This document shows positions 1-7,318 of a stretch of DNA of 10,438 bases, piece by piece (the stretch's first letter is position 1; each line of letters opens with the position of its first letter). This stretch comes from CAZYJD01 sp964647785. Its GTDB lineage: Bacteria; Bacteroidota; Bacteroidia; NS11-12g; UBA9320. Position numbers and translations under genes: made by a program. The DNA lies in contig CAZYJD010000072.1 of NCBI GenBank assembly GCA_964647785.1, positions 1 to 10,438 of the forward strand, written 5' to 3'. A model generated the notes under the pieces. That model did no database searches. It was given only the letters and a program-made list of their open reading frames with translations, and was not told the origin of the DNA.

Positions 1-210
1 CCCACATCCACCCACCACCTCGACCACTCGAGCTCACTTCGCGTTGTCCATCACCGTTTGAGTGGAGTGTGCACATTTGAGGATCGGCGCACAGGACACC
101 GCAATCCCCCTTGCGGCTCAAGCCCTTTCCAGCTCCAGTTTCTCTTTCTTGCAGGCATTGGTGCTGAAAAGTGCGAGAATCGAGAGGGTTATGATAAGTT
201 GCTTTTTCAT
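1..210 (-). CDS. Small lipoprotein, partial at the window edge, with an apparent frameshift
   Basis: The ATG at 210 starts a clear type II signal peptide: two Lys, a hydrophobic stretch (residues 5-16), then a lipobox-like TNAC with the lipidated Cys at residue 20. The charged sequence KKEKLELER follows. The frame stops at a TGA (120-118) after only 30 residues. The -1 frame is open from this point to the window edge and reads LSRKGDCGVLCADPQMC onward, with three Cys closely spaced. One base missing near the GGG at 122-124 would join the two as ELERGLSRKGDC. I therefore read this as one lipoprotein gene with a real or artefactual one-base deletion, truncated at the left edge. The start lies 43 nt after the SusD stop, in the usual place for an accessory lipoprotein of a SusCD operon. 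I do not recognise the family. The signal peptide is well supported; the joined reading is inference. Confidence 0.5.
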
Positions 211-253
211 GTTATAGCTGCTTTTTAGTATCAAAAACAATTTCATCTTCATT

Positions 254-1669
254 TTAGTTGCATCCTCCCAACTCATTGTTTTGGAGGTTTTGATTCCCAT
301 TCAATTCGCTTTGAGGAAGAGAGAGGGTTAGTCCGGGACAATCCCAGGCTGCACCCCGAATGGTTAGATCTGCTTGGGGTGCCTTGGTAAGGCTATTTTT
401 GCTTGCTGCTCCAATTCTTCGAAGATCGTGATAGCGCAAGCCCCCTTCAGCTATGAACTCTTTTTGGCGTTCAATGCGCGCATAATTAATGGCGTTAAAT
501 GCGTTGGTGCCTCCCGATATGGGATCGAGTTTTGATCGGGTTCGGATATCATTGATGTCGTCAATGGCTTGGCTCAGATTCAACTCAAGTTCCGCAGAAC
601 TTTCTGCGCGTATGAGTTTCAGTTCAGCCAATGAGATTACACAAGTGTTAAAAAAAGGTCGTCCGTTGTACTTATTGAGATAGTATTCGGTTACATCGCT
701 TTCCTTACTGCTAATCCAGTTTTTACCTCGATAGTCAGCCGTGTCTGTGATCAGTGCAGCAAAAGCTTCCTCACTGATCAAGATTGATGGGCGGTTGATA
801 TCTGAGCGGTAGTACTCAATGTGCCCCGAAGCTGAGTTGTCTGCCGGGCCACTGCTCAACAAGCTGAAAATAGATTCAGTGCTATTGCTTCCTTGACTAA
901 AGCGTGCTTCAGGTACCGATTCAAGCATGTATTTATTGGTGGAAATTACCTCGTTGGCATAATCATAGGCCTTGGCATAGTTGTTCATCCCAAAATAAAT
1001 CTTTGCGAGATAGGCTTTGGCAATGTCTTTATTGGCGTAGGCGCCATTGTTCTCTGGTAATTTATTCAAGGCATTTTCCATCTCTTCGATGATGAAAACA
1101 TAGGTGTCAGCCATGCTGCTGCGATCTACAGCTTCAATCCCGGTTTGTTTTCTAATGGGCAAGCCAAGGTGGCTATTATCTGCAGTGTATCCATAGGGTA
1201 AACAGTACAACCTGCTCAGTTCCCAATAGCAAACAGCACGTAAGAAACTAATTTCACCCTCGATTCGTGTGCGCTCGTCAGCACTTAAATCGGTGATTTT
1301 ATCTAAATTTTCATTGATGAAATTAACTCGGTATACCGGCAGGAAAGCCTCCGACCACACGTCATTTACATCGCCGTTGAAGTAATTGGTGTTTCTTCTG
1401 TAAACACTGGCCCAGCCTCCTTGCAAAAGCCTTCCATCGATGTGGTCGCTCATCAATTCAGGCAGAAGCCACAGCTTTCCTCCGTACATTTTGCCCGATC
1501 GAATGACATCATAACAAGAATTGAGCATCTCCTGCACATCGGAAGCGTTGCGTATGGCGCTGTCAGATAGAATAACATTCTGACTGGTAGGATCCACTTC
1601 AAGCAATTGCTCACAAGAAGTACCTCCCATGAATATTCCGGCTGCGAACAGATATAAGATCTTTTTCAT
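254..1669 (-). CDS. SusD/RagB family nutrient-binding outer-membrane lipoprotein
   Basis: This is the surface-exposed lipoprotein partner of the SusC-like receptor just upstream. In this family SusD forms a lid over the SusC barrel and captures the substrate. It has 471 residues, within the family range. The N-terminus is a lipoprotein signal peptide ending GGTSC with Cys19. The family hallmarks are in order: an N-terminal region with CYDVIRSG; a TPR-like helix with SFLRAVCYWELSRLY near residue 150; the helical pair DIAKAYLAKIYFGMNNYAKA; and the C-terminal motif RQKEFIAEGGLRYHDLRR (about residues 401-418). A closing LPQSELNGNQNLQNN segment matches the usual 'P..E...N..L.QN' end. The start is 11 nt after the SusC stop, so the pair is surely co-transcribed. 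Substrate specificity cannot be read from the sequence, and no glycoside hydrolase or peptidase is adjacent in the window. Confidence 0.95.
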   Translation of the reverse strand: MKKILYLFAAGIFMGGTSCEQLLEVDPTSQNVILSDSAIRNASDVQEMLNSCYDVIRSGKMYGGKLWLLPELMSDHIDGRLLQGGWASVYRRNTNYFNGDVNDVWSEAFLPVYRVNFINENLDKITDLSADERTRIEGEISFLRAVCYWELSRLYCLPYGYTADNSHLGLPIRKQTGIEAVDRSSMADTYVFIIEEMENALNKLPENNGAYANKDIAKAYLAKIYFGMNNYAKAYDYANEVISTNKYMLESVPEARFSQGSNSTESIFSLLSSGPADNSASGHIEYYRSDINRPSILISEEAFAALITDTADYRGKNWISSKESDVTEYYLNKYNGRPFFNTCVISLAELKLIRAESSAELELNLSQAIDDINDIRTRSKLDPISGGTNAFNAINYARIERQKEFIAEGGLRYHDLRRIGAASKNSLTKAPQADLTIRGAAWDCPGLTLSLPQSELNGNQNLQNNELGGCN

Positions 1670-1680
1670 TTTCTGTTTGA

Positions 1681-4600
1681 TTAAAAGTTGAGATTAACAC
1701 CAATAACCACTGATCGCTCTTGTGGTGGCGTGAGATAGGTGATGTTGGTGCCTACGTTTCTGCCTTGTGGCCCTTCGTGATCGCGCACAATTTCAGGATC
1801 CCATCCGGGGAATTTGGTGAATGTGAGCAAATTGGTGGCATTTAGGGTAATATCTAAACGATCGAAGTATTTTTTCTCTCTCAGTGGCCAGTGATACACA
1901 AGATTTAAGTTTTTAAAGCGCAAATAACTCGCGTCATAAAGCCATTGGGTGTGGTTGTAATTGTATTCAGCATCCAATCCCGGATACGACTCCGGATCGA
2001 GGGAGAGACGCGCATAGGTGGCTTCATCGCCTTCCTGTGTCCATCGATCAATGATGTCGCGGCGCATGTTCCAACGGTTGAAGGCAGTGAGCTGGCGCTT
2101 GGCTGCATCATCATAAATTTTACCTCCAATCACAAAAGTCCAGAGCATGTTCATTTCCCAGTTGCCATAACTGAAGTTATTGGTGAAACCACCCATGAAC
2201 TCTGGTTGTATATCCCCGGCAGGCTGTCGGTAATCTAAACTGAAATTTTGGGTGAGGTTGCCATCCAAGTCTCGGAAAACGGGATTACCTGTTGCGGGAT
2301 CAATATGTGAGAAGGGAACCAGGTAGTTTACCCCAATGGGCTGATCACGCACAATGCGCGTATCACCATATTCACCAGAGATAACTCCATCCGGAATGCT
2401 TCCAATATCGGTAACAAGGTTCCGGTTTCTTGCCATGTTGAGGTTGATACTCCACTTGAATTTTCTTACCAAAACATTGGCATTAAGGAGAAACTCTATA
2501 CCGCGGTTTCGAACGTCGGCAATGTTTCCGTAGTACTTGGTAATACCTGCGCTGCTCGAGGGCAACTGATTGATGATTACGCTTTTGGACTGACGATTAT
2601 AAAAACCAACCTCCGTGGTGATGCGGTTTCTGAAAAAACCAGCCTCCAAACCAGCATCAAAAATGTTTACAGTTTCCCAAGTAAGATCGGGGTTGTTGGG
2701 TTGGGTTACGTAACGAATTTGCTGTCCGTTGTACAATCTACCATCAGGACCTTCGACCACTGCAAGACCAAATTGCTGATTCCAGTCGATATCTGCGTTG
2801 CCACTTCTACCGGCACTGGTTTTCCATTTCAGGTAATTGATGAAGTTAAAACGACTGTTTTTAAACCAGTCTTCATCACTCATTACATAGCCTACACCGG
2901 CGGCTGGGAATAAGGCGAACTTCTGGTTCTCACCAAACTTCGATGAACCATCACGACGCATGGTGAAGTTCACCAGTATCTTGTTTTTGTAGTTGTAGTC
3001 GATTCGTCCGAATTGACTCAGAAACAACCAATAGTCCGCCAAGCGTTCATTTTCAATTTTCTGGAAAACAGCGGCTGTATCGGTTGAGAACTGCTCCGGA
3101 TTGCGATAAATCTGATCGCTTACATAGTTCATGAAAACATCGCTGAACATATTTTCTGAACTTTGGTATTCTGCGCCCAACTGAAAATGCATCTTATGAT
3201 CTTCATTGATTTGCCAGTCATAATCGCCTGTGAGGTAAGTGCTAAAGTTTAAAATCCGGTTGTTGTACTGATTGGCAGAGGGTATTTGATTGGTTCGATC
3301 CCACTCAGCTGCGCGGTAAATGTTGTCACTAATATCCATGTAGTCTAAGGAAGCACGGGCATTGAAACTGAGCTTGTCGCTGGCCTTATAGCCAATATTT
3401 AAATTATTGATGCTCCTGTTTTCAATACCTCTCCAATCGATGTAATCGATTTGTTTCAGCGGGTTGCTAAAGCCTGAATTTTCGAAACGATCAAGTTGGT
3501 AGATGGGAAGTGCAATGGTTTGCGCAGCGCCCAATCCACCGCTCCACGCCTGATCAACTTTTCGGTTATTGCCCCTTGCAATGGAAGAGTTCAAAGTAAC
3601 TTTGAGTTTGTCTGACACTTCATATTCAAGATTCCCCCTCAAACTGATGCGCTCGAAGCTATTGCCAACGAGGTAGCTTTCTGAGTTGGCATAACTTAAG
3701 CCGACGTAGGTTTTGAGTTTCTTCCAACCGGCGTTCATGCTTAAATTGTAGTCGTGTTTCACCCCCAGACGGATGATTTCATCCACCCAGTTGGTGTTCA
3801 CGCCCTGGGCATCTTCCCAAGTCATTCCATCGGGCAATTGCGCCCGGCCTACTCCGCCGTCGTTTTCATAGGCTTCCTGATACAATTGCAGCCATTCATC
3901 TCCGTTTAAAAAGTCTAATTTCTTGGTGGGCTGGCTGATGCCTACTCTGGAGTTGAAATTAAATCTTGGCTTGCCATCGCTTCCTTTTTTGGTGGTGATG
4001 AGTATCACCCCATTGGCTCCCCTCGACCCATAAATTGCCGTGGCAGATGCATCTTTTAATACTTCAATGCTTTCTATATCATTGGGGTTGATGGACGATA
4101 GTGGATTGTTGTTCTGTCCGCCGCGGTTACCGCTTAAAAAGTATCCTTGGGTAATGGGTATGCCATCCACCACGTATAAAGGATCGCCACCGGCACTAAT
4201 GGATGAAGTACCTCTGATACGCACAATCGATCCTGCACCTGCAATTCCGCTGCTTTGCGTTACCAACACTCCGGGGGCACGACCTTGCAATTGGGCCTCA
4301 AATGAGGTGCCGATCTGTAAATTGGATTCCACTCCGTCAATTTTTGATACAGAGCCCACCAAATCGCGTTTTAAACGAGTTCCGTACCCAACGGCAACCA
4401 CTTCCTTAAACTGTTTGGCTTCTTCTTTCATCACGAGACTTAACTCTTGTGTAGCCCCTGACTTAATTGCCACATTTCGCTTTTCGGTAACAAAGCCAAT
4501 GTAAGAAAATTGCAGTGTGTAGTTTCCTGCCGAAAGATTTAGTTGATACTTGCCATCTATGTCAGTAACTGCTCCCGATGAAGTATTTTCAGCCATCACA

Positions 4601-4734
4601 GTTACCCCAATGAGGGGCTCACCATTTTGATCTTTAATGATTCCTTTTACTGCACCTGTGTTTTGTGCGAACAGTGCCGCCGGGGCAATCATGAGTAAAA
4701 AGGCTGATAATGAGATTTGTAAGTGTCTTCGCAT
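1681..4734 (-). CDS. SusC/RagA family TonB-linked outer-membrane receptor
   Basis: This is a TonB-dependent outer-membrane transporter that imports a ligand captured by the SusD partner. The protein is 1017 residues from the ATG at 4734. The longer frame starts with TTG at 4740 and adds only two residues ahead of a good signal peptide, so I prefer the ATG. Domains in order are: a signal peptide with likely cleavage after ALFA (residue 23); a carboxypeptidase-regulatory-like beta domain (about 28-103, with GIIKDQNGEPLIGVTV and the IDGKYQL turn); a TonB-box-like EVVAVGYGT (111-119); and a plug (about 120-251). The plug carries DPLYVVDGIPI and the SusC signature IESIEVLKDASATAIYGSRG. The rest is a 22-strand-type barrel ending in Phe (VVIGVNLNF), as expected for BamA-inserted proteins. 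It is the first gene of an operon with the SusD-like and small lipoproteins. The ligand is unknown. N-terminal regulatory (anti-sigma interaction) extensions are absent. Confidence 0.96.
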   Translation of the reverse strand: MRRHLQISLSAFLLMIAPAALFAQNTGAVKGIIKDQNGEPLIGVTVMAENTSSGAVTDIDGKYQLNLSAGNYTLQFSYIGFVTEKRNVAIKSGATQELSLVMKEEAKQFKEVVAVGYGTRLKRDLVGSVSKIDGVESNLQIGTSFEAQLQGRAPGVLVTQSSGIAGAGSIVRIRGTSSISAGGDPLYVVDGIPITQGYFLSGNRGGQNNNPLSSINPNDIESIEVLKDASATAIYGSRGANGVILITTKKGSDGKPRFNFNSRVGISQPTKKLDFLNGDEWLQLYQEAYENDGGVGRAQLPDGMTWEDAQGVNTNWVDEIIRLGVKHDYNLSMNAGWKKLKTYVGLSYANSESYLVGNSFERISLRGNLEYEVSDKLKVTLNSSIARGNNRKVDQAWSGGLGAAQTIALPIYQLDRFENSGFSNPLKQIDYIDWRGIENRSINNLNIGYKASDKLSFNARASLDYMDISDNIYRAAEWDRTNQIPSANQYNNRILNFSTYLTGDYDWQINEDHKMHFQLGAEYQSSENMFSDVFMNYVSDQIYRNPEQFSTDTAAVFQKIENERLADYWLFLSQFGRIDYNYKNKILVNFTMRRDGSSKFGENQKFALFPAAGVGYVMSDEDWFKNSRFNFINYLKWKTSAGRSGNADIDWNQQFGLAVVEGPDGRLYNGQQIRYVTQPNNPDLTWETVNIFDAGLEAGFFRNRITTEVGFYNRQSKSVIINQLPSSSAGITKYYGNIADVRNRGIEFLLNANVLVRKFKWSINLNMARNRNLVTDIGSIPDGVISGEYGDTRIVRDQPIGVNYLVPFSHIDPATGNPVFRDLDGNLTQNFSLDYRQPAGDIQPEFMGGFTNNFSYGNWEMNMLWTFVIGGKIYDDAAKRQLTAFNRWNMRRDIIDRWTQEGDEATYARLSLDPESYPGLDAEYNYNHTQWLYDASYLRFKNLNLVYHWPLREKKYFDRLDITLNATNLLTFTKFPGWDPEIVRDHEGPQGRNVGTNITYLTPPQERSVVIGVNLNF

Positions 4735-4761
4735 ATGCAATTGATCTGCTTAGTTGTTTGA

Positions 4762-4769
4762 CAAATTTA
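4762..4769 (-). promoter_or_regulatory. Candidate -7 promoter element for the SusC/SusD operon
   Basis: Read on the minus strand, the site is TAAATTTG, an exact match to the Bacteroidota -7 consensus TAnnTTTG. It ends 27 nt before the receptor ATG at 4734, which gives a plausible short leader. I see no good TTG/TTTG -33 element at 17-23 nt upstream, so the match is only half of a promoter. A TATAAT-like stretch lies further up (4793-4798) but is less suited to this phylum. No operator or obvious inverted repeat is visible around it. Confidence 0.45.
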
Positions 4770-5020
4770 TAAGAAATGTAAGAAAGTGTTAATTATACAC
4801 TAAGAAAATTTGAATCAAGGGAACGTTGGGGTTGTATTTTCCAATTGAAATCAAGGGTATGTTTAGCGTTTATTGCTTGTTTGAAGGCGAAGCGGCTCTT
4901 AGGCAATCGACGATCATTGCTGAGGAGGTAGACGATTCTTAGGACTTTACGATTTGGTTGCGGTCTGCAAATACCAGAAGCTCTTGCTGCTCCGTCATTC
5001 AAAAAAGGGATAGAGGAGGA
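4770..5020. other. Non-coding interval between the SusC-like and YhhQ-like genes
   Basis: Apart from the candidate promoter at its left end, I see no gene here. The short open frames are not convincing: a 69-codon minus-strand frame (5002-4793) has no recognisable domain, signal peptide or biased composition, and a plus-strand frame runs into the antisense of the transporter gene. No tRNA cloverleaf, strong hairpin with a T-tract, or repeat could be found by eye. Both flanking genes are on the minus strand, so a terminator for the YhhQ-like gene would be expected here, but none is obvious. Confidence 0.5.
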
Positions 5021-5776
5021 CTAAGTGGTCGTGTCAAAGTCTTCGCCTGCTGGAAGCTTTTCATCGGCCAGATAACGGTCAATAAAATAATGCGCCAAAT
5101 AGATCAATGGGGTAAGGGCAATGGCCATGAAACCTTTGTAAAGGTAATTGTTCAAACCAATGGCAATTACCTGCTCAAATTTCCATCCTTGACCAATGTA
5201 AAAGGCCACAAACAACACCACAAAACTGTCGATGAGTTGTGAAACCAAAGTGCTGCCCGTGGCTCGCAACCATATTTTCCCTTCACCGGTCATTTTTTTC
5301 AAGCGTTGAAATACCGTTACATCCACCAATTGGCCAATAAGAAAGGCCGTGAGTGAACCGATGATGATCCATAGCCCTTGTCCGAATACGGCTTGAAAGG
5401 CTTGATCCATATTTTCTATGCCTCTTTCAGCATTGATCGTGGTCCACCAGTTGGCTGGAACAAGTCGAATGGCCAGAAATACCATCAAAAAGGCATAAGA
5501 AATGAGGCCTGCGGCCAGGTAGCTCAACAATCGAACCCCTTTTTTTCCGAAATATTCATTGATAACATCGGTCATGATAAACACAACTGGCCATAAAATC
5601 ACGCCAGCGGTAAGTTCAAAGTTCATTTCATAACCCAAGATGGTTTTGGTTAAGGCTGGAATGCCCAGTGTTTTTTCAAGAGAAAATATTTTGATTCCAA
5701 TAAATTCAGCCAACAGGGCATTGGTGATGAAAAAACCACCGAGCAGAACAAAAAGCCGATTCTTTCTTCCTTGCAT
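5021..5776 (-). CDS. yhhQ: YhhQ/VUT family queuosine-precursor transporter
   Basis: This is an inner-membrane transporter of the VUT/ECF-like family (Pfam Vut_1). Its E. coli member YhhQ imports the queuosine precursor 7-cyano-7-deazaguanine for tRNA modification. The protein is 251 residues from the ATG at 5776, slightly longer than E. coli YhhQ. The frame stays open upstream to 6019, but those extra residues are polar, antisense to the TPR gene, and unlike the family. About six membrane segments are visible (roughly 7-30, 54-72, 84-104, 134-152, 180-196, 206-230). Family motifs are MTDVINEYFGKKGVR (68-82), GQLVDVTVFQRLKK (148-161) and IWLRATGSTLVSQLIDS (168-184). A short polar tail ends in three Thr. 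The family call is firm; the exact substrate (preQ0, preQ1 or queuine) is inference. It stands alone, transcribed divergently from the TPR gene. Confidence 0.9.
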   Translation of the reverse strand: MQGRKNRLFVLLGGFFITNALLAEFIGIKIFSLEKTLGIPALTKTILGYEMNFELTAGVILWPVVFIMTDVINEYFGKKGVRLLSYLAAGLISYAFLMVFLAIRLVPANWWTTINAERGIENMDQAFQAVFGQGLWIIIGSLTAFLIGQLVDVTVFQRLKKMTGEGKIWLRATGSTLVSQLIDSFVVLFVAFYIGQGWKFEQVIAIGLNNYLYKGFMAIALTPLIYLAHYFIDRYLADEKLPAGEDFDTTT

Positions 5777-5909
5777 GATGTTACAACAATACAAAATCGG
5801 CTGCAGTTCACCATTGGGTTTGAAAAGCTGAACAGTATAAGCTATTTGTGTTGAAATCTGCCTTCGATGGTAGGGCGGGTTTTGGCATGGCCATTGATAC
5901 CTTTGAGCC
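5777..5909. promoter_or_regulatory. Divergent promoter region between the YhhQ-like and TPR genes
   Basis: This 133-nt spacer must hold the promoters of two divergent genes. On the plus strand TACCTTTG (5898-5905) matches the Bacteroidota -7 consensus TAnnTTTG exactly, but it lies only 4 nt before the TPR ATG at 5910. A transcript from it would be nearly leaderless, and no well-spaced -33 TTG is present. On the minus strand TATTGTTG (5791-5784) has one mismatch and is similarly close to the transporter ATG. Both are weak predictions. No riboswitch-like structure was recognised ahead of the transporter. Confidence 0.3.
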
Positions 5910-6913
5910 ATGAGATTATTTCTGATCACCGCTGTATTGCTTTCTTTAGGGAATGCATTGCAGGCACAAACGGCAGAAGAGTGGTTGCTCTCCGGCAATA
6001 AAAAAATGGAGGAGGGCAATACCTTGGGGGCTATAAAGGATTACACAGCAGCAATTGAGTTGCAACCCAACTACGCACTGGCATATTTGGGTCGGGGTAG
6101 TGTTTATGCTGAATTGGAAACTTTTGATCAGGCCCTGGAAGATTTGAGCAAGGCGCTGCATCTCGATTCTGGACTTGCAGAAGCATGGTTCAACCGGGCC
6201 ATCATCCATCAATACTTGGGCAACTACGGTCCCGCATTAAAAGATTTCAATCAATACGAGCAATACCGCAGCAATGATCCGCAGCTGTATTTATCGCGGT
6301 CGCAATTGTACTTCTTGTTAAATGAACGAGAAAAATCCATCAGTGATTTGAAGAAATTTGTGGGCTTTCAACCGCAGACAGCACCTGAATACCTCAATCG
6401 GGCAAGGGTATGGTTGGGTTTTGGCGATACAGCCGAAAGTTTAGAAGATTTGAATCAGGCCATTCACTTATCACCCAATTTATCGGATGCCTTTTTATTG
6501 AGAGGGGAGATTTGGTTTCGAAAAAAAGAGTATGCAAAATCCATTGAAGATTTGAACATCCATTTGTTGTCTGATCCATCCAATTTACTGGCAACCCTTA
6601 AAAGGGGAGAGGCATATGCAGCCATGGGCATTTACAGTGCTGCAGTTGAGGATTTCTCCAGGGGCANNNNNNNNNNCCGAATGAAGCCTCTATTTATTTC
6701 GATCGGGCTTATTTTTTGATGCAGTTGAAGCAGTTCAATGAGGCCATACCCGATTTTACCACGGCCCTGGAATTGGGCTACAAAGAGAAGGAGCTTGCTT
6801 ATTACAACCTTGGTATATGTCACTTTCAGTTGAGTGAAAACAACAAAGCCTGCGAATATTGGTTGCAGGCGGGCGATCAGAGTTTGGAATACCGATCGAA
6901 ATATTGTCCATAA
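5910..6913 (+). CDS. Secreted TPR-repeat protein, interrupted by an assembly gap
   Basis: This is a periplasmic or otherwise exported scaffold protein with tetratricopeptide repeats; its partner is unknown. The signal peptide MRLFLITAVLLSLGNALQAQ has probable cleavage after residue 18 or 20. About nine 34-residue TPR units follow in register, starting at AEEWLLSGNKK and repeating the 'A..D...AI.L.P' pattern (DYTAAIELQPN, DLSKALHLDSG, DLNQAIHLSPN). The C-terminus has the common Bacteroidota TPR ending NKACEYWLQAGD...KYC. A 10-N run (6667-6676) falls in repeat 7 and puts the right-hand part out of frame. Reading from CCG at 6677 gives PNEASIYFDRAYFLMQ, which continues the repeat exactly. The gene is therefore a single one, and the frame break comes from the placeholder length. 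It ends at TAA 6911-6913, directly on a terminator. TPR proteins of this kind are common and rarely assigned a function. Confidence 0.88.
6667..6676. other. Assembly gap (10 N) inside the TPR gene
   Basis: Ten undefined bases interrupt the coding sequence. The coding part before the gap leaves one base of an incomplete codon, and the part after it resumes in frame at 6677. The true missing length must therefore be 2 modulo 3, whereas 10 is 1 modulo 3. TPR spacing predicts 11 bases (an Ile-x-Leu-x segment), or 11 plus a multiple of 102 if whole repeats were collapsed. Confidence 0.95.
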
Positions 6914-6944
6914 AAAAACCCCGGTTTGGCCGGGGTTTTTTTTT
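6912..6944. terminator. Bidirectional intrinsic terminator between the TPR and HU genes
   Basis: A perfect hairpin has a CCCCGG/CCGGGG core (6919-6924 with 6930-6935) and the 5-nt loop TTTGG. It is extended by seven A:T pairs from an A-run (6912-6918) and a T-run (6936-6942, with T continuing to 6944). A-tract, GC stem and T-tract are symmetrical, so it works as a rho-independent terminator on either strand. It starts at the second base of the TPR stop codon and lies 15 nt beyond the stop of the convergent HU gene, so it should end both transcripts. Confidence 0.93.
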
Positions 6945-6959
6945 GATCTTTTTTTAGAC

Positions 6960-7232
6960 TTACTTCACTGAGTCATTCAGTTCAGCACCAGCCTTGAACT
7001 TAACCACATTCTTAGCAGCAATTTTGATTTCCTTACCAGTTTGTGGGTTTCTTCCTGTTCTAGCAGCTCTTTGGCTAACAGAGAAAGTACCGAATCCTAC
7101 GAGGATTACTTTGTCTCCTGCTGAAAGAGCACCTTTGGTTGAATCGAGAAAGCTGTTCAGGGCAGTCTGAGCCTGAGCTTTGGTGATGCCTGCGTCGCCG
7201 GCCATCTTTGAAATGAGATCTGATTTGTTCAT
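6960..7232 (-). CDS. hup: DNA-binding protein HU
   Basis: This is a nucleoid-associated histone-like protein that binds and bends DNA as a dimer. Its 90 residues are the standard HU length. The N-terminal helices MNKSDLISKMAGDAGITKAQAQ are typical. The signature GFGTFSVSQRAARTGRNPQTGKEI, with the beta-arm Arg residues and the intercalating Pro at the arm tip, spans about residues 46-69. IAAKNVVKFKAGAELNDSV closes the protein. The start ATG at 7232 is unambiguous from family length. It follows shikimate kinase on the same strand with an 86-nt spacer and no obvious terminator between them, so it may receive some read-through, but HU is usually expressed from its own strong promoter. Transcription ends at the hairpin at 6912-6944. 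HU and IHF are close relatives; the 90-residue length and RAARTGRNPQTG arm favour HU. Confidence 0.96.
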   Translation of the reverse strand: MNKSDLISKMAGDAGITKAQAQTALNSFLDSTKGALSAGDKVILVGFGTFSVSQRAARTGRNPQTGKEIKIAAKNVVKFKAGAELNDSVK

Positions 7233-7289
7233 GGTCTAACTTTTATTGTTTAATATTCGCCAAGCCGCATGGTTAGCGACTTAGCGGAG

Positions 7290-7318
7290 CAATGTTAACC
7301 AAAAACACTTGCACAAAA
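7290..7318 (-). promoter_or_regulatory. hup: Weak candidate promoter for the HU gene
   Basis: On the minus strand TAACATTG (7297-7290) has one mismatch to the Bacteroidota -7 consensus TAnnTTTG. A TTTTG (7318-7314) lies 16 nt upstream as a possible -33 element, at the short limit of the usual spacing. It would give a leader of about 50 nt. The element touches the end of the shikimate kinase gene. Confidence 0.3.

Noticed and set aside
4040..4504. 154-codon plus-strand frame inside the SusC-like gene
   Set aside because: It is antisense to the strongly conserved plug domain and is a shadow of its codon pattern. The protein has no family features.
4793..5002. 69-codon open frame on the minus strand between the YhhQ-like and SusC-like genes
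   Set aside because: There is no recognisable domain, signal peptide or membrane segment. The frame overlaps the likely promoter region of the receptor operon, and its length is expected by chance.
5777..6019. N-terminal extension of the YhhQ-like frame up to 6019
   Set aside because: The extension is antisense to the start of the TPR gene, polar and unlike the family. The methionine at 5776 begins the first membrane helix at the usual place.
6716..6913. Separate small gene starting at ATG 6716
   Set aside because: The same frame is open back to the assembly gap and continues the TPR repeats, so this is the 3' part of the TPR gene.
7273..7288. Short direct repeat TTAGCG upstream of the HU gene
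   Set aside because: Only two copies of six bases are present, which is within chance. There is no link to a known operator.
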